From positions 8,781,501-8,845,500 of the forward strand of contig JALMGJ010000025.1 of NCBI GenBank assembly GCA_023362775.1: 64,000 nucleotides of DNA, given 5' to 3'. Below the pieces are notes generated by a model that searched no databases, was not told where the DNA came from, and was given only the letters and a program-made list of their open reading frames with translations. Position 1 is the first letter of the stretch, and every line of letters begins with the position of its first letter. A program made the position numbers and the translations under genes. The DNA comes from Charina bottae (lineage: Eukaryota; Chordata; Lepidosauria; Squamata; Charinaidae). Positions 1 through 11,460 of the stretch are shown here, in pieces.

Positions 1-129
1 ACCCAGATAAGCAAACATTAACACCAGGATTAACACCAGATGAACAATCAAGCAGTAAACAATACCCTAATCAAGGAACTACCAAGGAGAGAACAACACC
101 CCCACCAACACTGACAGGGCAAACAACTG

Positions 130-137
130 TATATAAA
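130..137 (+). promoter_or_regulatory. TATA-box-like motif in Penelope-like repeat
   Basis: TATATAAA lies about 30 bp upstream of the hammerhead-like core. The minus-strand copy near 20930 keeps the box (TATATAAA) while the copy near 45985 has TATAAA, so it belongs to the repeat. If functional, transcripts would begin close to the ribozyme-like core. Function is inferred. Confidence 0.4.
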
Positions 138-166
138 CAGAGAGCTAACCCCACTCCCTTCTAGTA

Positions 167-200
167 CTGAAGATGTTGCCTAGTTGGGCAACGAAACGTC
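167..200 (+). other. Hammerhead-ribozyme-like motif
   Basis: CTGAAGA (167-173) fits the hammerhead core C-U-G-A-N-G-A. It is followed by a perfect 6-bp stem (GTTGCC 175-180 with GGCAAC 187-192), then GAAAC and GTC (198-200), which matches the GAAA core and cleavage triplet. Stem III would be only the self-complementary ACGT, as in the dimer-dependent hammerheads known from Penelope-like elements. Stem I is about 3 bp. One extra base (T174) sits between the core and stem II, so activity is doubtful. Related motifs lie on the minus strand at 20862-20895 and 45924-45957. Confidence 0.45.
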
Positions 201-299
201 TGCAAGAAAACAGCCAAGCTCAGAGAGCACCAAAGACTCCACAGTTAACCCTGAGCTACAGATATTCTCTTCTATTGATTTCTGCAAAACCATGCATAG

Positions 300-597
300 G
301 ATCATGGTCAAAGGTTTGATTGGCCAAATATAAGAGAAGTAATGACCAGGCTCAAATTATCCTACTATGTTATGCAAAGACCTAGCTCTCTAGAGAAGAC
401 TCTAATGCTGGGAAAGGTGGAAGAAAATTGAAGAAGAGGATGACCAGCAGCAAGGAGGATGGACTACGTTACAGTGGCAATGGTTGCACAGTTGGAGAAC
501 CTGAAAGACAAGGTTAGGGACAGATCATTGTGGAGAAAATCTATCTATGTGGTTGCCAAGAGTCAATAGTGACCTGATGGCACATAATCAATCAATC
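300..597 (+). mobile_element. Old RTE-type LINE, 3' end remnant
   Basis: This stretch parallels 61260-61690 ('atgaccaggctcaaatt', 'taatgctgggaaaggtgg', 'gaccagcagcaagg'). In translation it keeps the C-terminal RTE pattern MLGKVE...KR...R...W(M)D...LE(D)LK, a diverged relative of the BovB C-terminus in this window. It ends in short AATC repeats at 585-600. The copy is 5'-truncated and full of stops. Confidence 0.55.
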
Positions 598-3500
598 AAT
601 TAAAAAAACTAAAAACTACTAGATTCTATACACAGCAAGACAATATTCACTACTAGCTGATTTCCCCATTGCTTTCTTTTTATTATTATTGAAAAAGCCT
701 AGATTCTACAATTCATACAACTTCATATTTTTGAACCGCTAATTTAAAGTCATAATTGAGCCGAATGCAATTCCTACTCTGCAGCAATTAGACAAATAAT
801 TTTTTCTCACACATTGCCTGTCACCCGTAACCATTCAATCAGCTTGCCTCATTAAACACACAAAATCTTTGAGTATACGTATATCATTATACTTTCAAAA
901 GAAAAAGCATCATAAAACATGTGCTTTTCCATCCTTCTCCCCATAAGGGTTTTTTTTTCCCTTGCTGATCTCCCTGGGAAAAAAGTACAAAATCTGTGCT
1001 GAACTAAAAAATTGTATTTCCTTCACTTTTAACCAGAAATCAATAAATAATGTAACGACAAAAAATATCCTGCCAAAAGAGGCAGTACCTAGTGAGTTAT
1101 AACTTTATTTCTGTATAGCTCAAGGGGTGGTGGGTTGCAGAGGGAATGTGAAAAGTTCATTATGATCAGTCAGAAAAAAGCGCAAGCCCTAAGAAGAAAG
1201 AAGCCTTTTTCCTACTGGGATTTTTCTCAGACACCGTGATTTGCATGAAGGACGCCACATCAAACATATTGGGTGCCCTTTGTCAAATATTAATGCGAAG
1301 CTTGTTTTAAGTTCTCTCCTGACTTTGTGCCACCTTGTATCAAAGGCAGTTAAAAGTAAGACTTGGGAGTAAAAGCAAAAAGAAAAAGATTTTCCTAACA
1401 GTTTCAGCACTTCATGAAAAATCTTTTTTTTTTTTTTGGCTTGGCTCAGCTCAGCAGCAAACTTTTTTTTATCTCTCAGTAAACATGTACCTATTTTATA
1501 TACAGTAGTTCTTAAGTTCATCCAAGTTGCTGCTTTTTGGGGGTTTTGCTGAATTAATCCTGAAAAGTATAGCATCCCACTAATCATATCAGAAGTGAAA
1601 GTGGTGAAGGCTAGTCTACTTGGGGGGTATGCAGAATGGTATAACTTTGTTCTGTTCATTAACCATGTAAGTAAATCCCCAGATGACCTGCATTTCAGCA
1701 TTGGCTACACATGAAGTCAGCAAGAAAAGGTGGGGAAGGAGGGGGTTCTGGTTGGGGGCTTGTTAAAAAACCATCCCAACAGTGCAAATGCTAGCCACCT
1801 GACAGTCCACCTACTTCCTTACCACGGATTAAGCATATCTAAGAGGGATAATCATTGGAATTCCTCTATCTTCATTCAGGATGGATCTAGTCATGAAAAG
1901 CATGGAACTGCGGATGAAAAAAAGCATCTCTACCTCTGTGTTCCTTCCTCATAACATATCATATGAAGCCTTTTATTACAATCAATTCCTTTATCACCAC
2001 CCAGCCCAGCAGCAACCAATGTTCAGGGTGGAGAAAATTTAATGTACTGACATCACAGCATGCAGTAAGTGTCACTAGGTGTTATTGCAAAAGCAGGATT
2101 TAAGGATTACGGGGATGTTCTTTTGATGTGTATTTTGCACAATGTCTGATTCTACTCCTAACCCTATTAAGGCATTCAGCCTAAACAGAGTATTGAAAAC
2201 TCTGTAAGGGGTAAGGGATGTTCATACTGGTCCAACCCCTCAGTTTCCAATTCTGAAGCATAGTTGGAGCATAGTTTGAAGGGATGGGATTACTCCTGTT
2301 TGCCGGAACTTGAGTATTGTCTCCATCCATGCCATTGGGTGCCTTGATGAAATGAAACATAGAAGAATCTTTTCAAATCATCTGGGAAGTGACTGGCAGA
2401 GGTGGCCTATATTATAACCTTGGAGCTAGGATCAGCAGGTGTTACTTATAGGTTTTTAAAAAGTTCTACCTGAGCTGGATACCCTAGCTTGCCATTGAAC
2501 ATGCTCAGTAATTAGTCAGGTCCTGACTGCTTTCAAAAACAAAACTGGACCTCAGACCCAGATAAGTTAATTGCCTAGCAAAATTCATTGCGGAATTATC
2601 TCACTGCAGATTGATTTTGGACATGCAATTAGAGTCTTGTGTACTTGGGTGTTTCTGGGTCTTTGGGGAAAAACTTCAACTCAGTTAACATTTTCCACAG
2701 TGATAATGCCTAACCTGCAGGAATGAAATTTGGGTAGGACTGACTGGTGACAAAATACTGTAAAATGAATAGATATCGCTCTTTCTCTTTTTTAATGTAC
2801 AGTAACTTTATGCTTGTTATATCTGGTGCCTTAGTCTGTTTTGCATAAATAGAAATGCATGATTCTACAAAATTTCATAGGTGATCTATGCATAAAATCA
2901 TAGGTTGGTGGTCAAATTTGTCTTAGCAAGATATTTTAACAAATGGATTCTTTCCCATCTACATGGCCTATTAACGTTAACACTAGTCATAGCTACACAG
3001 GAGATCATTCTTCTGCAGGGAAGATGTAAGTCTTGATCTCATTTCAAATTCCGGCTTGTTTTTCTGAATCTTGGAGGCCTTTGGGGGAAGGTTAACATAT
3101 CTAGTATCATTTTGGTTTGATTCATAGCTTATTTTTATCTAAAGTTCATTTGTGAAAATTGGATAATGTTCAGATAAGGGCATGTCAAAGGAGTGGAGAA
3201 AAATACCAAGAATATTTGGTACAGTGAAGGTCTGGAGTCCTCTGAGTGATATGCTGCACGGTCAGTAGGTCATTTGGAAGGAAACGTAAAGGAGTACCCA
3301 TAATGCCTCTGATGGTGGAGAATGATACTTTTGTGGAGAATGATAGTTTTAGAGTTTCAGTTGTTCTCTCATTAAAAGCTGCCAACCTATGGCTTGTTAT
3401 TAGTACAGCTTGTTTTGAATGGTTCAGTTTTCCATAGAATTGGGACAGCCGATATGGTGTTTGGTGCCTGGAGATTCCCCCCTTGGTACCTTCTAGGCTT

Positions 3501-5439
3501 CATGTCCTCCCTAACCTTTCTGTTCTTAACCATTGGCCATGTCCAAAAATGTGCAAGTTTTTAATTAATTGGGCTGTCCTAATACTGACAACATGTTCTC
3601 AAGTTTCCAAACATGCTCCCTATTGGCTGAATAAGTTGGAAAGTCTTCTCCTATAACTTCTAAACAGTGCAATAACCTTTACGCAGCGGCTGTTTCAGAA
3701 TTTTATACCCCAGAGGCAATAAGTTCACAGAGACAGAAGGGCAAAACCGATGAGATTTCCAGATAGGAAGGCAGTAGAGAGAAAATAACATTAATAAATA
3801 AAATAGAATCATTAAGGCTATTGTGGAAGTATGTATGTACTGTATATATACCCTATCATATTACCTTTTTCATCTTTTTGCCCAATTGTGTAAGACAGCT
3901 TTGACACATTATCATCCTAACACAAAATATCAGCTTTGGAGGTGTATGATGTTTTGATATTTTAAAAGCAGGAACTTGATATTGAGAGAGAATTAAATAG
4001 CTTTATCCTATCTCAAAGCTGCTTACGCCTCTGTCTGTATCTGACTATATGATAATTGCAAACGCAAGTACCAAAACATATGCATGTTATTTGCATAACC
4101 ATATAATTTGTTATTTGCATAACCATATAATTCTCTTCGATTGGTGCCATATAATTTGTGCCAAAAAAGTAGGAGGGTAGTTGGGGGGGGGGTAGTTTCA
4201 ATGTATTTTATATTTTAACTATGTATGATAATCAAAGTACATACTTGTGGCAGGACTTAGATTCTATGTCTTGGCAACTGCAGGATTATTAGCAGGGGCT
4301 GGGGAAAATGGTGGCCACTGGGATGTGCATATATTGTGCACATGTGCATAATAGGGCAGCTACATGTTTCTGTGCATGATTATTTCCTAAATCCATTCAT
4401 GAACAGGTGCCCCATCGTAGAGATGCCATTTTTGTGGTTCTGAGACAAACAAAAGGAGAAAAAGAAGCTCTTCTGGCCCCAAATAATCTGTTCTTCTTCT
4501 TGGTGCTACTTGAACTTCATCCTGCTGTATGGCAGAGAGGAACAGAGAGGAACATAAGAACTAGTAAAAGATTGGGTAATTCTGTTGAAGCTCAGCAATA
4601 GCAAGCAAAATAGTGGCTGTGAACTTTGGGAACCACTTTTTTTTTGAGAATCATCTTTCTTTTTCAAAGTAATTTAGAATACTTCTTTTTAGAAGTATGT
4701 TTCTACAGTGGCATGAGCTGAAATCTTTTACAAGACATCTTGGTGATAAATCTAACCCTGAGCATTTGTGTACAGCCTAAAAATTGTCACTGAGCTTGCC
4801 ATTAGGTTGGCTGATGAGAGTATTTCAAAATCAGTTTATTCCAACCCAGTTTATATTTATATTCACAGAACAGGAGGGATACAATGGCAGCTGGCAGAAG
4901 TGAATGTATAATCAGGCTTGAAATGAACCTATCTCTGTTACTTTTGCTCTCAGTGGTATAACTTTTGGCTTTTCACCTTTTGGTTACAACAGAAAAAAAG
5001 AATAAAGTAACAGATAATTTGGTCTTCCAGGTCAGAAAATGCATTGGTCTGCAAATTCTTGCAGATAGCTGAAGATATTTTTTTCCATCTTCCTATTTAA
5101 ATTATCTTTTAACCAGACATTTTATTTAACATAAGAAAATCCTAAATACTATGCAGTAAAGTAAAATTTGGTACTCTTTCTGTTAGGCTATTTCAGGAAA
5201 GTTTGAAGAGTGAATTAAGTATTGGTTATATAATCTTTCCACAACCTGGGACCAGGCTGTTGAAGAAGTGTCTGTTAATTGGGGGAGGCTATTTTACCGT
5301 CTACAGAATAGATACATGCATTTTTACTGTTTTCTTTTTGCTTCAAACACACACAAGAGTAACATCTTGAAAGCTTGTGTTGCTTTTTTTAAAAAAAAGC
5401 TGATATAATAGAAGATATGATTGTGATGTATTGTTTACC
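598..5439. other. No recognisable gene; AT-rich DNA
   Basis: I see no domain, splice-flanked exon, RNA gene or clear repeat. Open frames are isolated and low complexity. The largest, 170 codons on the minus strand at 1189-1701, runs through a poly-T and contains lysine runs. Minor features are a T-rich run at 1420-1440 and a G run at 4181-4190. Old unrecognised repeats may be present. Confidence 0.4.
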
Positions 5440-5540
5440 TCAAGTTTGTAACTGTTGCTTTTAATCTTTGTACACTGCCCAGAGTCACTGTTGTGAGATG
5501 GAGGGGGCATATATATTTAAATAAATATTTTTTAAAAAAA
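5440..5540 (+). mobile_element. CR1/L2-group LINE, 3' terminal fragment
   Basis: The '...cactgcccagagtcac...gagatgg...' block followed by a short A/T-rich tail matches the 3' end of the intact element at 27926-31499. Only the terminal part is recognisable. Confidence 0.55.
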
Positions 5541-7339
5541 TTGTATGGTACTGAAATGCTTCAAATGTGCAAAATGTCTTCAGCAGATAAAGCATTTTCT
5601 AGAGTGTGCCTCATTCGGTTTTCTTAAAATGTCCATCAGGTATATACAGTATGTTGTGCTGCTATTGAAAGTTACAGCAGAAACAATGGCATTAGAAGTC
5701 TGGCAACCATCTTGCTTTCTCCAAAAAAAACACCAGGGCACTGTAAAAGGAGAATGGCAGCCACTGTTCAAGATACCCCCTGTCAGTCTTTACATGTTCA
5801 GTTTTCTAATTTATATTTTAACCCTTGTGACATTCTATAAGCTGCTTAGAACTTATGTGAATTAATTAAAAAACTACTAATAAAAAGTAACAGTACTAAT
5901 ATGTAATTAGTAAATTAACTGCTTCAGCTTTGACCTAATATACTGTAGACAGTATACATTTAGTGATCCATGTGGGATCACATCTCAGTTAATTCCAAAG
6001 TTCAAATCAATACAAGAGAAAGAGAGATGGTGGCAGTTTAGGGGATTGTTGCTTAGCCAAGCAAGAAGGACGGTGAGAAGATGTGACAGCTCCTGGGAAT
6101 GGCTTAGATGGCACCGAGAGGCTGCTGTGGGAGGATGAGGCCATGAATAGGAGGGGAAGATGAGGAGTAGCACCAATGATAGGACTGAATGACAGGTAGA
6201 ATTTGGGTCTGCCCTACTTGAACTCCTCATGGATATCAGGCTACCAGTAGCAGTTTGGATTAGAATGCCAAGAACAAGTCTCTCAGAGTTCTTATTAGTA
6301 AGATTTCCTAAGAAGATGATTAAAAGGAAGCATTACAGCAAGTACTCTACTTTTAAATGAGAAACTTTTAGATATGCAAAATGATGGAGTCTTGAAGGTT
6401 AATAAAAGAACTCCAAGCAGCTAACAACAACCTTGCAGAGTAGAAGCGTGAACCAGCAGGGAACTTGCACTTTAAGCTTAATTGCGTTCAGAAATAAATT
6501 CAGTCTTCACACATTAGTTAGATGAAGAAAAATAGAAATAGCTTACATTTATTCAGTAGATCTGGATATGAGTAGATTCATTGTAGATCTGTGTGCAAGC
6601 GAGATAAAATGGACGAGAGCTGCATTGTGCAGCCCTCCTGCTTGCATGTGTGCTCAAAGCGTAATGGAGAATGTTAATCCCCAAACTCAAGAAGAAGGAG
6701 GAAGAGGAAATCAGGTGACTCAGGTAACATCCCACAAGCACAGTAGAGATGCGTTTACTAGAAAGACCCCCTATTATGCTTATGAGACAATGCTGAGTTG
6801 ACTCCTGATAATCCCAACACAAAATGGGGCGATACAGTTCTTCTTTTCTCTCATTCTTTTGATATCAAGGGAAGGAGACCTGTCTCTTTTGTGAAGGAGG
6901 GGCAGACTGGGTCCTTTGATTGTTTTGTAAATGGCTACAAAGCTTCTTAGGAACCATATCTGAACTGCAAAATGGAAGTCTTTGGAAGGAAGATTATATT
7001 GCACAAAGAGCTCTAAAATCAAGTTGAATCAATAACATCCTTTCTCATTTCATTTCAATCTATTCCTTCCCTTCCTGGCCCTGCTTCCAAAAGTTAAAAT
7101 CCATGTGTTAATTTGTCTTATTTTAGGAAAGTTCAACCCCCTTTCTGTTCCCCATTGCATTTTAATCATAGATCTATAAGCTAAGTGGCTTATATCTTTG
7201 GGTAGAAGCAAGATATTAATAGATAACAATTAGAGGCATAAAGGGGAGTAAAAAGTTATCCACGTCCATAGCATTCCTTAAGCTACACGTGCTCCCTGGG
7301 TGGTGCTAAATGGGTGACAAAGATCTGATGTAGTCGTAC
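5541..7339. other. No recognisable gene
   Basis: Overlapping short open frames on both strands (for example near 5985-6230, 6553-6822 and 6780-7022) carry no recognisable motif and I treat them as chance. I see no RNA gene and no clear transposon. Confidence 0.35.
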
Positions 7340-7471
7340 TGCCCCTCCGAGCCTCATGGCCATGACAATCAGAAACAAAAAAACCCAAATAGCCCCTTTG
7401 AGGGCTCAACATTCTACACAAGGACTTCTGGCCCCCAATTAATCATATGCCAATTCAACAGTGAAGGCACC

Positions 7472-8501
7472 AGTAGAGCCAAAAGTGAATATCTGTCCAA
7501 GATCCTCCTGGAATATTCTGTCGACATGCTGGTGCTCCAGGAAACACACAAGGAAGATGACTATCAGCTGACAGCTAGGGCCAAAATCCCTGGATATAAA
7601 ATAACAACAGCATTACACCATTCTAAATATGGCAGTACGACTTATGTCAAGGATGACATTGACAATTATAACGCCCTACCTCCAATTAACAATCAGAATG
7701 TCTTTTATATTTCTAAAGAACTACAGAACATTACCATCACGAACGTTTACAAGCCTCCTGTAGAAAGCTGGTCAGAACTTGTCTCATTAGTACCGGCAGG
7801 AGACAGTATAAACCTTGGCGACTTCAACAGCCATCATACATCTTGGGGTTATAACCAATGCAATGAGAATGGGAATAGATTATTCGATTGGATGGAGATA
7901 AACAATCTCACCCTTGTACAGTATATGATGCTAAAGGTAGTGGCACATTCCACTCTGCTCGATGGCGGCAGGATTATTCTCCAGACCTGTGTTTTATCTC
8001 TTCTGGAGTAGCAAAATCATCATCTCGAATCTGGAGACAGGTTTTGAATAATTTTCCTCAAAGCCAGCATAGGCCTATAATCTATAGAATAGGACTCCAG
8101 ATCCCAGTAATTAGGTCAACTCCCAAACCTTGCTGGAACTTCCAGAAAGCCGATTGGAATACATATGGATCAAAGCAGTCCCTGTGAACTACAACCAGTT
8201 TGTTGGTCTAATGAAATCTGCGGCTAAGAGGAATATCCCAAGAGGCTATCATAAAGACTATGTGCCTGGGTGGAGTGAGGAGACAAGTTCCTTATGTGCT
8301 GAGTTTGAACAAGACAGCAACCCAGAGACAGCAACTGAATTGCTGAAATCTCTGGACTGTGCTAGAAAAGAGAAATGGTTCAGGACTGTTAAAAATTTAA
8401 ATTTCACCCATTCCAGCAGGAAAGCCTGGTCCCTCATCTGTAAACTGGATTCATCATCTATACCACTGAGAGAACATTCCACTATTAACTGGAATCTATA
8501 G
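7472..8501 (+). pseudogene. APE-type endonuclease and linker region of Jockey-like LINE (broken)
   Basis: The reading begins in frame before the first ATG (7526), with residues like SRAKSEYLSKILLEYSVDM leading to LVLQETH, the usual catalytic Glu region of APE nucleases. LGDFNSHHTSWGY is the GD-N catalytic motif, and SARW...SPDLCFIS follows. The frame shifts near 7915-7925 and again near 8130-8165, so at least two indels break the gene. The linker (about 8166-8501) contains basic, tryptophan-bearing sequence typical of the nuclease to reverse transcriptase connection. The domain would nick genomic DNA for target-primed reverse transcription; this copy cannot make an intact protein. Confidence 0.65.
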
Positions 8502-8521
8502 TTAATCTCCTTGTCTCCACC

Positions 8522-10480
8522 TTGAGGACAACAAGACACAAGAAATTCATCAGACAGGTTAGATCTGAGCTTAGACTGCTGAAACATGGTGCTCTACCTC
8601 ATGCCGTATACTCATGCCCATTCACCCCAGAAGAGATGCAGATGGGCTTGTATTCACTACAAAATGGTAAAGCTGCAGGATTTGATGGTATGTACCCAGA
8701 GCTACTGAAAAACTGTGGACCAGCTACCAAACTCTGGCTTGCTCCCTTTTTTAGCTCCATACTACACTCAGGACGGTTACCTTCTATATTCAAGAAGACC
8801 AAAATTATTGCAATCTTGAAACAAGGAAAGGATCCAAAACTCCCCCAAAGCTATAGGCCAGTCGCTCTTCTTTGTGTCACCTACAAACTCCTAGAAAGAC
8901 TTTTGCTAAATAGAATAGCTCCGGCAGTAGATTCTGTAGTTCCAGTTCCTTACAGATTCTGTATATTCCAGCTCCTTGGATAAGGAGCGAAACGTTTCCA
9001 CTGAGAAAATAGAAATCCACTTGACATGATTCAAGCTACAGACAATTCCACCTGGATGACTGAGAACCTTCATAGACATATTCCAGTAGAACAAGCTGGA
9101 TTCCACTCCAGTTGTGACTGCAGTGATCAAGTTCTCACATTAACTGCCTATCTGTAGAATGGATTCCAAAGGAAAATGAAAAATGTCTCTGTCTTTCTTG
9201 ACCTCTCGGCAGCCTACGACACTGTCTGGAGAGAAGGCCTCCTCCTTAAACTAATCAAGGTTGTACCTTGCTGCAACACCATTGCCTTAATTGACAACAT
9301 GCTGGGCAATAGGTTATTTCAAGTCTTTATAGAATTTGATAGGAGTAGATATCATAAGCTGAATAATGGTTTACCACAGGGGTCAGTGCTGTGAACTGAC
9401 TAAAACCCTACTCTTTTTAATCTCTATATCCACAACCTGCCTGAAACTGTCTCTCGGAAATTTATCTACGCTGATGACATCAATTTCACAGTCCAAAGAA
9501 CTAACTTCAATGAAGCAGAGGATATCCTCTCCCAAGACCTGCAAAAGATGGACGACTACTTCAAAAAATGGCGCCTCCAACCAAATCTATCAAAAACAGA
9601 AGTAGCCACATTTCACCTCAGCAATAAGCATGCAAACTATCAGCCCTCAGTGAAGTTTCGGAACCATATTTTACAGTGTAATAACTCTCCGAAGTACCTA
9701 GGGGTAACATTGGACAGATCACTGACCTATCAACAACACCTGGAAAAAACAGCTGCAAAATTGAAAAGCCGCAACAATCTATTGAACAGACTGGTTGGAA
9801 CATCCTGGGGTGCTGATGCTAACACCTTACGTACAACAGCCTTGGCCCTGGTTTATTCCACAGCTGAGTACTGTGCTGGTGTGTGGCTTAACAGCTCCCA
9901 CACCCAAATGGTCGATGTCCAACTTCGCCAGACAATGCGCATTATTTCTGGCACATTACATTCTACCCCTGTGTACTGGTTACCAGTACTCAGCAATATT
10001 ATACCACCCCATATCAGAAGACAACAAGCCCTCGCCAGGTTATGTTCAAGGATGCTGAACAATAAGGCTCTCCCTATTCACCAGGATATTGCACAGACTA
10101 CCACAAGATTGAAATCTCGAAGGCCAGCTTGGAAAACAGCCATACACTTAACATCTACCCAGTTCAAACCTAAGAATGCTTGGAGAGAGGAATGGTCCAT
10201 GTTGCTCCCCCACGGCTTGGTCATTAGTGACCCCTCTTCCAAACATCCTGGTTTTAACCTGCCTCGCTCTGTCTGGATGAAATTGAATAGAATCAGATGT
10301 GACACTGGTAGGAGTGCCTCTGCTCTGTATCAATGGGGCTGGATTCTCCTTGTTGCGATTGTGGTGCCGAAATGCAAACTATTAAACACATTGTGCAAGA
10401 CTGCCCACAACGTGTGTTCCCTGGCTCCTTAGAAGATAGCAGTGGAAGCGAAGTAGTGGAAGCGAAGTAACACTGGAAGC
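8522..10480 (+). pseudogene. Reverse transcriptase and CCHC-like C-terminus of Jockey-like LINE (broken)
   Basis: Reverse transcriptase blocks appear in order: NGKAAGFDGMYPELLK, IAILKQGKDPKLPQSYRPVALL, then after an insert (about 8932-9073) VEQAGFHS, SVFLDLSAAYDTVW, NGLPQGSVL, two in-frame stops near 9392-9403, and the YADD catalytic box. KYLGVTLDR and a long thumb/connection region follow to 10432. A +1 shift near 10345 is needed to read the final zinc-knuckle-like CxCG...H...C segment. The protein would copy element RNA at the nicked target. Several lesions show it is inactive. Confidence 0.7.
8932..9073 (+). mobile_element. Insert in the reverse transcriptase, with hairpin followed by GAAACG
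   Basis: Reverse transcriptase homology stops after RIAPAVDS and resumes at VEQAGFHS, leaving about 140 bp with no coding match. The insert holds a perfect 7-bp stem (GCTCCTT 8971-8977 with AAGGAGC 8982-8988, loop GGAT) followed by GAAACG. This resembles the hammerhead-like hairpins of the Penelope-like repeats, but without an upstream CTGANGA. It ends with 'cctggatgactgagaacctt'. I take it as a fragment of another dispersed repeat, family unknown. Confidence 0.45.
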
Positions 10481-10622
10481 GATTGCTTGGTTAGCTCAAC
10501 TGGATATCCAGTTATGACACTACTCTGTATCCCTGCAGAAGTTTACATATAATTGTGTGCACTGTGTGTATTTATTTGCTTTCTCTTCTGTCATGTATTC
10601 ACCATACACTATATATAGAGGC

Positions 10623-11377
10623 ATAAAGATTCACATGTCTTATTCAAGATTCTTATTCAATTTGATCTTTGAGTCAAATCAGGATGGAGGTGTCAAAGCA
10701 GGTTATTTTATCAGAGACCAAACCTAAGCTTATGATTAGTATGTGAACTTGACATACTGTATATGTCTACCTTGAAGTAAATTTCATTAATTTCAGTAGC
10801 CCTTACCCCTAGGAAAATGGTAAGAGACTTTCATTCTTAAACAGCATACGTATTAATGTATATTAATTATAACTTAAATATTGATTTGATATTTTCTCTT
10901 TGAGGTGATATTTTTAATTTAAATATTATTGGATCATAAAATGCTGGGAATATGGTAGGAATTAATAAACCTTTAATTGTGCTGATTGCAAAAATAATAA
11001 AAATGTTAATTAAGGCATGAACTTAACAGGATTAGAATTCATAACCCCATAAAATATAAATTGCAATGTACTGTACTTCATTATATTTTCCAGAATTGGA
11101 ATTGTACAGGTGCTAAATTAGCTATGGGGAATATTTTCTATTATTCTGGTTCTACAGTGAGATATGTCAAAAAATACAAATAAACCTGATTGCACTCCAA
11201 ACAAAGTTGGTTCTCAGTGGTTATAATAGTTATAATATTAGTTATAATATTATAACTTTTTTTATTATAAAATTATAATAGTTATAATTTCCATGCATGC
11301 ACATCTCATGGAGGCATTGTTACCTGTTTCTTTACAATTTCTCCCCAAATTTGTTAAAATTAAGAGTATTTTTCTTG
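10623..11377. other. AT-rich spacer, no gene
   Basis: I recognise nothing beyond AT-rich sequence. There is a cluster of short direct and inverted TTATAA/ATTATAA motifs at 11219-11290. Confidence 0.4.
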
Positions 11378-11460
11378 TTGTAGACCAAAGCTTTCCAAAC
11401 TGTGTGTCGCGACACGTTAGTGTGTCGGCTGCAGTGTCTGGATGTGTCACGGCTGCTGCC

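Larger units (their letters stand above)
1..285 (+). mobile_element. Penelope-like terminal repeat (pLTR-like), partial
   Basis: Three diverged copies of one repeat are in the window: here, minus strand near 20812-21500, and minus strand near 45880-46020. Shared landmarks in order are a stretch with direct-repeat variants of 'aatcaaggaa', a TATATAAA box, a C-rich block, a hairpin followed by GAAACGTC, and 'gctcagagagcaccaa...gactccaca'. Beyond this the copy continues into 'ccctgagctaca...ttctcttctatt', a tail also seen near 46075. The combination of a hammerhead-like core and promoter in a terminal repeat suggests a Penelope-like element, but no Penelope reverse transcriptase is present, so the class is inferred. 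The left end is cut by the window edge. Confidence 0.55.
7340..10622 (+). mobile_element. Jockey-like (Vingi/Ingi-type?) non-LTR retrotransposon, near full-length but decayed
   Basis: The element runs from a short 5' region through an APE-type endonuclease, a reverse transcriptase and a C-terminal cysteine-rich segment to a short 3' UTR ending about 10620. The endonuclease and reverse transcriptase style (QETH..., LGDFNSHH...WG, DLSAAYDTVWR, YADD, YLGVTLDR) resembles the Jockey group. Assignment to Vingi rather than another Jockey-like clade is from memory of family style and is uncertain. The coding region is frameshifted and interrupted, and a foreign insert sits in the reverse transcriptase. 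The 5' boundary is approximate. Confidence 0.65.

Noticed and set aside
1189..1701. 170-codon minus-strand frame
   Set aside because: No recognisable domain, crosses a poly-T run, and has no supporting context.
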